A stretch of 58,277 nt of DNA from Candidatus Goldiibacteriota bacterium (GTDB taxonomy: Bacteria > Oederibacteriota > PGYV01 > DYJU01): contig CALHNI010000023.1 in assembly GCA_938034975.1 (NCBI GenBank), positions 1 to 58,277 on the forward strand, given 5' to 3'. Position 1 is the stretch's first letter. The number at the start of each line of letters is the position of its first letter. Positions 53,848 to 58,277 of the stretch are shown piece by piece. The notes under the pieces were generated by a model. That model saw nothing but the letters and a program-made list of their open reading frames with translations, was not told the origin of the DNA and did not search any database. The translations under genes and the position numbers were made by a program.

Positions 53848-54594
53848 TCAATTTTCCTTTAATCTTTTAAATTCATAAAAAATTATTGCCGCAGTAGCAG
53901 CAACATTAAGCGATTCTACTTTTTTATCATGCATAATTTTTATACTTAAATCTGCTTTTGTTTTTATATCACTTCTTATTCCTTTGCCTTCATTCCCTAG
54001 GACAATTATATATTTATTGCTTATCTTATTTTTTATTATATCAAAATCCATACCAACATTAGAAGATGTAATAATTATCTGATACTTACCGTATAATTCT
54101 GCTATTTCATTTTGTTCAATATTTTTATATTTACATAAAAACACAGTGCCGGCAGACGCTCTTATTGTTTTTTCATTATAAATATATGCACAATTTAATA
54201 ATAAAAAATTTTCAAATCCAAACGCAACACCGCTTCTTATTATTGCACCTAAATTTGAAGGTTCCTGAATTGTATCAAGTAACACAAATTTTTTTATTAC
54301 ATCAAAATTTTTTATCTCATTATCTGCCGGTGCTTTTACAACTGCCAAGAATCCCTGATGAGAATCAACAACAGAAAATTTATCTATGTAACTTTCTTTA
54401 ACTTTTATAAATTCTGAATTTGTTTTTTTAAATTTATTTAAAATATTTTTTTCTTTTTCTGTATATAAAAAATATTTTATCTCCAAATTTTCCTTTAATA
54501 CCTCATCCAAAATTTTTTCAGTATCAACAATAAACAAATTTTCATCTTTTAACCTTTTTTTATCTTTTAATAAATCATAAATTTGTTTATTCAC
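53848..54594 (-). CDS. TrmH/SpoU-family RNA 2'-O-methyltransferase
   Basis: The 248-residue protein has the three SPOUT motifs: LLDTIQEPSNLGAIIRSGVAFG, IIVLGNEGKGIRSD and VESLNVAATAAIIFYEF, which form the trefoil-knot SAM site. An N-terminal RNA-binding L30-like domain (about 10-85) precedes. It methylates a ribose in rRNA or tRNA. It overlaps the upstream glycoside hydrolase gene by 8 bp and precedes the flavin reductase gene by 7 bp. Confidence 0.92.
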   Translation of the reverse strand: MNKQIYDLLKDKKRLKDENLFIVDTEKILDEVLKENLEIKYFLYTEKEKNILNKFKKTNSEFIKVKESYIDKFSVVDSHQGFLAVVKAPADNEIKNFDVIKKFVLLDTIQEPSNLGAIIRSGVAFGFENFLLLNCAYIYNEKTIRASAGTVFLCKYKNIEQNEIAELYGKYQIIITSSNVGMDFDIIKNKISNKYIIVLGNEGKGIRSDIKTKADLSIKIMHDKKVESLNVAATAAIIFYEFKRLKEN

Positions 54595-56773
54595 CGTATC
54601 TCCTTATTTTTACCGCAATATCTCTTTCAAATTCCGGTATATCAATCAACAAAATATCATTATCAACTATATCCTGACTTTCTTTTATTATTTCACCTGT
54701 ATAAGTATTATAAAATTGTATTACATATCTTCCGGAAATTAAATCATATATATTCAATATAGCATTTTTAATTTTAGAAACATTTTTATTATCAAATCTG
54801 AACTCTTTATTTTTAATATAAATATAAGCATCCCTGTTACTTTGCATACCCCCTATAAAAACATCTGCATATTTGGCATTAATTATATTTGTAATTTTTA
54901 TGCAATCAATCAACAACCAATCCTCACCATCATTTTTTATTATTATTTCATTGTCACCTTCTGGCAGGTCAACACTGTATTCTTTATCAATATCCGCCTG
55001 ATAAATATTCCACTGTTCAAAATATTTTTTATTACTAAAATCCCTTGCACATATATTTTCTTTTAAATACTCTTCATTATTAACAATGATTGTTAATATA
55101 TTATCATGAGATACTTTTTTTAATTTTATTATAAATTTACCCGGTATTTCATTTGTTAGTTTTATTAAAATATCTGTTTTTAAATTGCTTTTTGTTTTTC
55201 CAAAAATAAAACCGGGAAAAAATTTTTTATTTATAAAAATACCATTATTTTTAATTATGAACTTGCTTTCTTTTGCTTTTTCCCATCTTGAAAAAGGATA
55301 AAAAACAAGGTCCCTGTATTCTTTTTCTCCTGCTTTATCTATATAAACATTTTTGTCTTTTAATTCATAATAACCATATTTTTGCCATTTTATATCTTTA
55401 ATAAATTCAAAAATTGGCTTAAATTTGTTAAAAAGTTCATATTTATCAACATATATGTCCCACCACCATATCATTGGTATGCCAAAAGAAAGGGTAAATA
55501 GACCACCCCATAAGGCATTATGCATATGTATACCTTCTTTATCAATACCTTTTTCTGCAAAGTCCTGCTGCCAGTCAATACCAAATTCGGATATTATATG
55601 TGGCTTTTGAAATTTTTCTATTTTATATTTTGAAATCTCATATATCTCTTCTGCTCCATCTTTTACTCCATAAATATGGGTTTGAGTAAAATCTATATCT
55701 TTTAATTCCCATATTGAATCTTCTTTATATGGATCCGAAAACGAAGTTGTTTTCAAATGTTTATAAATATCATATTTTTTAATTTCTGATAAAATTTCTT
55801 TATGCCAATTTAAAATTTTTATTGAGTCATAATTATCAGTCAGGTCAACTTCATTGAATAATTCCCATGAAAAAATTGAAGTTGAATATCCATACCGGGC
55901 AATTATATAACGCAATCTGTTTTTAAAAATTTTTTTTGCCTTCTCGTTTATAAAAAATTCCTCTGGTCTTTTTAACATCCCTCCATTTTGTAAATTATAT
56001 GGATTTTTATCCCAGTTGGAATTATGTTGTGTTGAAAATTCGCCATGTGGAACAAGACATAACAAAACATAAATATTTTCTTTTTCGCAAATTTCTAAAA
56101 TTTTATCCAGAAAAAATGCCTGCTGTTGTCTGTTATCATAATTTTTTAATCTACCATCCCATTCTATTCCTAAAAACCAGTTTGCCATCCATAATCTGAA
56201 AAAATTTCCGTCATTTTCTTTTAATCTGCTTATCCATCTTTTATAATCTTCAAAAATGTTATGAGTTGACCAGGCGAGATTTAAACCAATTGCATAAAAA
56301 GGTTCTTTGTTTGAAAATTCCATAAATAAAAAATCTGTATCACTTAATTTTATAAAGCCAGGTTTTTCTGATCCTTTAAAACATTTAAAAACATATTGCT
56401 TTGATTTATAAATAATCTCATTATTTTTTTTTATTTTTATAAAAAATTTCCATTCTCCTGCTTTATCTGGGGTAAATCTTATCTTAAAATTATTTTTAAA
56501 ATTTTCCTTAATATTATTATTTTCATCAAATTCAAAGCCCTTATAATAAAAAGCATCTGCTGTTTTTTTAATACCATCAGGATTTATAAATTCTCCCTGT
56601 AAATTTATTTCGTCATAATCATAAGGATTATTAAATTTAAAATTGCCTTTTATATCTATTTCTAATTTATCATATATTTTTATATTTTTTGTATTTATTT
56701 CAATATCAACTGACATAGCATATATATCAAGTATAAATGAAAACAATATAATTATTATATTTATAAATTGCAT
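54587..56773 (-). CDS. Exported glycoside hydrolase (DUF5060/DUF4038-like) with C-terminal sugar-binding module
   Basis: The 728-residue protein has a signal peptide (about 1-19), a DUF5060-type beta-sandwich (about 22-130, GEFINPDG, FTPDKAGEWKF) and a TIM barrel (about 140-480) with clan-A active-site motifs: acid/base E308 in FSWELFNEVD and nucleophile E396 in IISEFGID. A C-terminal beta-sandwich (about 530-640) resembles a carbohydrate-binding module (DLPEGDNEIIIKNDGEDWLLID). It is predicted to hydrolyse plant- or algal-type polysaccharides; exact bond unknown. It leads the operon with the TrmH and flavin reductase genes. Confidence 0.85.
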   Translation of the reverse strand: MQFINIIIILFSFILDIYAMSVDIEINTKNIKIYDKLEIDIKGNFKFNNPYDYDEINLQGEFINPDGIKKTADAFYYKGFEFDENNNIKENFKNNFKIRFTPDKAGEWKFFIKIKKNNEIIYKSKQYVFKCFKGSEKPGFIKLSDTDFLFMEFSNKEPFYAIGLNLAWSTHNIFEDYKRWISRLKENDGNFFRLWMANWFLGIEWDGRLKNYDNRQQQAFFLDKILEICEKENIYVLLCLVPHGEFSTQHNSNWDKNPYNLQNGGMLKRPEEFFINEKAKKIFKNRLRYIIARYGYSTSIFSWELFNEVDLTDNYDSIKILNWHKEILSEIKKYDIYKHLKTTSFSDPYKEDSIWELKDIDFTQTHIYGVKDGAEEIYEISKYKIEKFQKPHIISEFGIDWQQDFAEKGIDKEGIHMHNALWGGLFTLSFGIPMIWWWDIYVDKYELFNKFKPIFEFIKDIKWQKYGYYELKDKNVYIDKAGEKEYRDLVFYPFSRWEKAKESKFIIKNNGIFINKKFFPGFIFGKTKSNLKTDILIKLTNEIPGKFIIKLKKVSHDNILTIIVNNEEYLKENICARDFSNKKYFEQWNIYQADIDKEYSVDLPEGDNEIIIKNDGEDWLLIDCIKITNIINAKYADVFIGGMQSNRDAYIYIKNKEFRFDNKNVSKIKNAILNIYDLISGRYVIQFYNTYTGEIIKESQDIVDNDILLIDIPEFERDIAVKIRRYGE

Positions 56774-56825
56774 AAAATCATCCTTTTAATAATTCCTTAA
56801 CTCCGCAATAAAAAGTATTAAAAGA

Positions 56826-56905
56826 GGCTGTTTTCTTATGTAAAAGATAGAAAATATTTTATATCAATTTTCCACCTGATGGTCAAAAAAAAGAAGAAAA
56901 CAACC
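56826..56905. repeat. Intergenic inverted repeat
   Basis: Arms GGCTGTTTTCTT (56826-56837) and AAGAAAACAACC (56894-56905) pair at 11 of 12 positions across a 56-base loop. It shares no sequence with the hairpin-element family and has no T tract placed for termination. The rest of the 324-bp gap holds only the element at 56959-57060. Confidence 0.35.
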
Positions 56906-56958
56906 TTTTATATAAAAATATACATTAAAATTAATTTAATTTCCAGTTAAAAATTGCA

Positions 56959-57060
56959 CCATAAAAACGTATTATAAAATGCGTTTTTACGGGAAAACCA
57001 AATTTTTTTATTATTTTTTTTAAAATAAATTTAAATTTTTATTTGTATTTTCGTTTTCCC
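56959..57060 (+). repeat. Bipartite hairpin element, A with truncated spacer
   Basis: Hairpin A (56959-56992) has arms CCATAAAAACGT and GCGTTTTTACGG with mismatches. It is followed by AATTTTTTTATTATTTTTTT and a truncated spacer; hairpin B is not recognisable. Confidence 0.55.
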
Positions 57061-57097
57061 ATGAAAAATCACTGATGCATCTTCAGGTGTTGAATCC

Positions 57098-58277
57098 TTA
57101 TTTCAAAATAACCAATACTGCCGGCCTGCTGCTTACCTGCTCCCCTTTGTTATTTATCATGCTTACTACTATATAATATGCCTCTGCGGCTAATCTTTCT
57201 AAATATCTTTTTTCTATTTTTATAATATTACTCCCTTCTGTATAATTCATTGTTATCTGCTTTATCAATCTGAAACTACTTGTGTATATCTTTACCTTTA
57301 TTAACTTGTATGGCTGTGTTATTTCAAATCTTATACGTAAATCTCCTTTTTCAGGATTATATGGATTAGGATATATTACTACATTGTCAATTGCCGGTTG
57401 CAGGTTGTCAACTTCCGTTATTGCTGTTGGGGTTATTGTAAATGTAGGTTGTAAAGTTACTGTTAATGTTGCCATATTTGTTGATATTACTGTTCTTGTC
57501 TGCGTTTGCGTATTTGTTGGACTTGGTGTTCGTGTATACGTTACTGTTGATGATATTGTACTTGTTGCAGTATACGTATCTGTCATTGTGCTGGTTGATG
57601 TCATTGTCCTTGTTCTTGTTGACGTAAATGTTAAAGTTACTGTTGGTGTATTGGATGATATTGTGTTAGTTGTTGTGAAAGACATGGTCGGTTGCCACGT
57701 GTTGGTTGCCGTATGTGTAAAACTTGGTGTTATTGTTCTTGTGCCTGTAAAACTTATAGTCGCAGAATGTGTAAAAGTATTTGTCCCTGTCCATGTTGCT
57801 GTCCTCGTCAATGTCGGAGTTCCTGTCTGTGTGCTTGTTGAAACAGGTGTATTTGTCCATGTATAAGTAGGACTTGTTGTTACTGTCTGTGTGAATGAAA
57901 AAACTATTGTGTTTGTAATTGTTGGTGTTGCTGTATTTGTGTTAGTGCCTGTTGGTGTCCGTGTTCTTGTATATGTTTCTGTTGCTATATTTGTCCATGT
58001 CAGTGTAAATGTCTGTGTATATGTATAAGTTGATGTTATCGTTATTGTATATGTTGGTGTCGCTGTATGGGTGCTAGTTGGCGTTACTGTTCTTGTCCAT
58101 GTGCTGGTTGCAATTGCACCTCCTAATCTAACATCCCCGAAATTACTTGTATCTAACCAGTTATTTTCTGTCCCATTCCACATCAATTGTCCTTCTCTTG
58201 CTCCTCCATTATCATCTATATTTATCCCAACATCAAACCCGTATATCTCTCCTGTCCCAGGTGTTTTCCCTAACACA
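57098..58277 (-). CDS. Secreted CBM9-like/Thr-rich protein (N-terminus cut by window edge)
   Basis: About 393 codons are visible and the frame is open at the window edge; the first GTG is an internal codon. The N-terminal visible part (GFDVGINIDDNGGAREGQLMW, NNWLDTSNFGDVRLG) is the end of a CBM9-type carbohydrate-binding domain. A TNT/TPT/TWT linker (about 60-285) follows. The C-terminal domain begins VIYPNPYNPEKGDLRI and ends AVLVILK, as in the other two Thr-rich proteins. It is inferred to be a polysaccharide-acting or -binding surface protein. Confidence 0.8.
   Translation of the reverse strand, partial: VLGKTPGTGEIYGFDVGINIDDNGGAREGQLMWNGTENNWLDTSNFGDVRLGGAIATSTWTRTVTPTSTHTATPTYTITITSTYTYTQTFTLTWTNIATETYTRTRTPTGTNTNTATPTITNTIVFSFTQTVTTSPTYTWTNTPVSTSTQTGTPTLTRTATWTGTNTFTHSATISFTGTRTITPSFTHTATNTWQPTMSFTTTNTISSNTPTVTLTFTSTRTRTMTSTSTMTDTYTATSTISSTVTYTRTPSPTNTQTQTRTVISTNMATLTVTLQPTFTITPTAITEVDNLQPAIDNVVIYPNPYNPEKGDLRIRFEITQPYKLIKVKIYTSSFRLIKQITMNYTEGSNIIKIEKRYLERLAAEAYYIVVSMINNKGEQVSSRPAVLVILK

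Noticed and set aside
57282-57866. Plus-strand Val-rich frame near the right edge
   Set aside because: Same antisense effect over the Thr-rich linker of the gene at 57098-58277.

Overview
The window is about 58 kb of very AT-rich DNA, without rRNA genes, transposases, phage genes or CRISPR arrays. The organism has a Gram-negative envelope: a beta-barrel porin, TonB with a TonB-dependent receptor, PorV-like outer-membrane proteins and many signal peptides. Its only visible ribonucleotide reductase is the oxygen-sensitive class III enzyme, which suggests an anaerobe. Three secreted proteins carry long Thr-x-Thr-x linkers (TNTPTNT type) and a C-terminal module resembling a sorting or FlgD-like Ig domain. 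That architecture is typical of uncultured candidate phyla of the Goldbacteria/Firestonebacteria/Elusimicrobia kind. I cannot fix the phylum from the sequence alone. Most genes lie on the minus strand; plus-strand islands are 12390-16071, 42796-43802 and 45555-46100.

Layout. 1-4939 is a phosphate-starvation block: pstS (cut by the window edge), a porin, a zinc-ribbon/HEAT protein, phoR and phoB. Three candidate PHO boxes sit in front of phoB, the porin and pstS, each built of TTAANA-type hexamers at 11-bp period. 4936-12298 holds an alcohol dehydrogenase, a STAS-like protein, a Thr-rich secreted protein with a PorV-like partner, a large HExxH-peptidase/propeller/barrel protein and queE. 12390-16071 is a plus-strand pair of a secreted TIM-barrel-like protein and lepA. 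16065-23339 holds another PorV-like protein, a 53-residue basic protein, coaX, fixX, fixC, dnaJ, grpE, a CPBP protease and tRNA-Cys. 23377-27921 holds three tandem PilZ proteins and a 1000-residue Thr-rich protein. 28141-38882 holds queA, a class II photolyase, an FmdB-like protein, a DUF6062/dynamin-like pair, ahcY, metK and a GT-C-like membrane protein. 39232-42246 is a class III ribonucleotide reductase operon whose glycyl-radical domain is a separate 67-residue protein, with four phased NrdR boxes upstream. 42796-47149 holds HD, GGCT, HNH and Ogg2-type genes and small secreted proteins. 47223-53097 is a NikR-linked metal-uptake operon: nikR, tonB, TonB-dependent receptor, ZnuA-, ZnuC- and ZnuB-like genes and a methyltransferase. 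53256-58277 holds a flavin reductase, a TrmH-type methyltransferase, a glycoside hydrolase and the end of a CBM9-like/Thr-rich protein.

The most unusual structure is a family of about ten interspersed, non-coding, bipartite hairpin elements, roughly 180-190 bp when complete. Hairpin A (arms like CCGTAAAAACGC) is joined by a conserved AT-rich spacer to hairpin B (arms like CCTGAAAAACGC). Copies are full, half, collapsed, tandem or nested. Their stems show compensatory base changes, and two copies provide the 3' ends of neighbouring genes (nrdG and the flavin reductase). No mobilising enzyme is present in the window.
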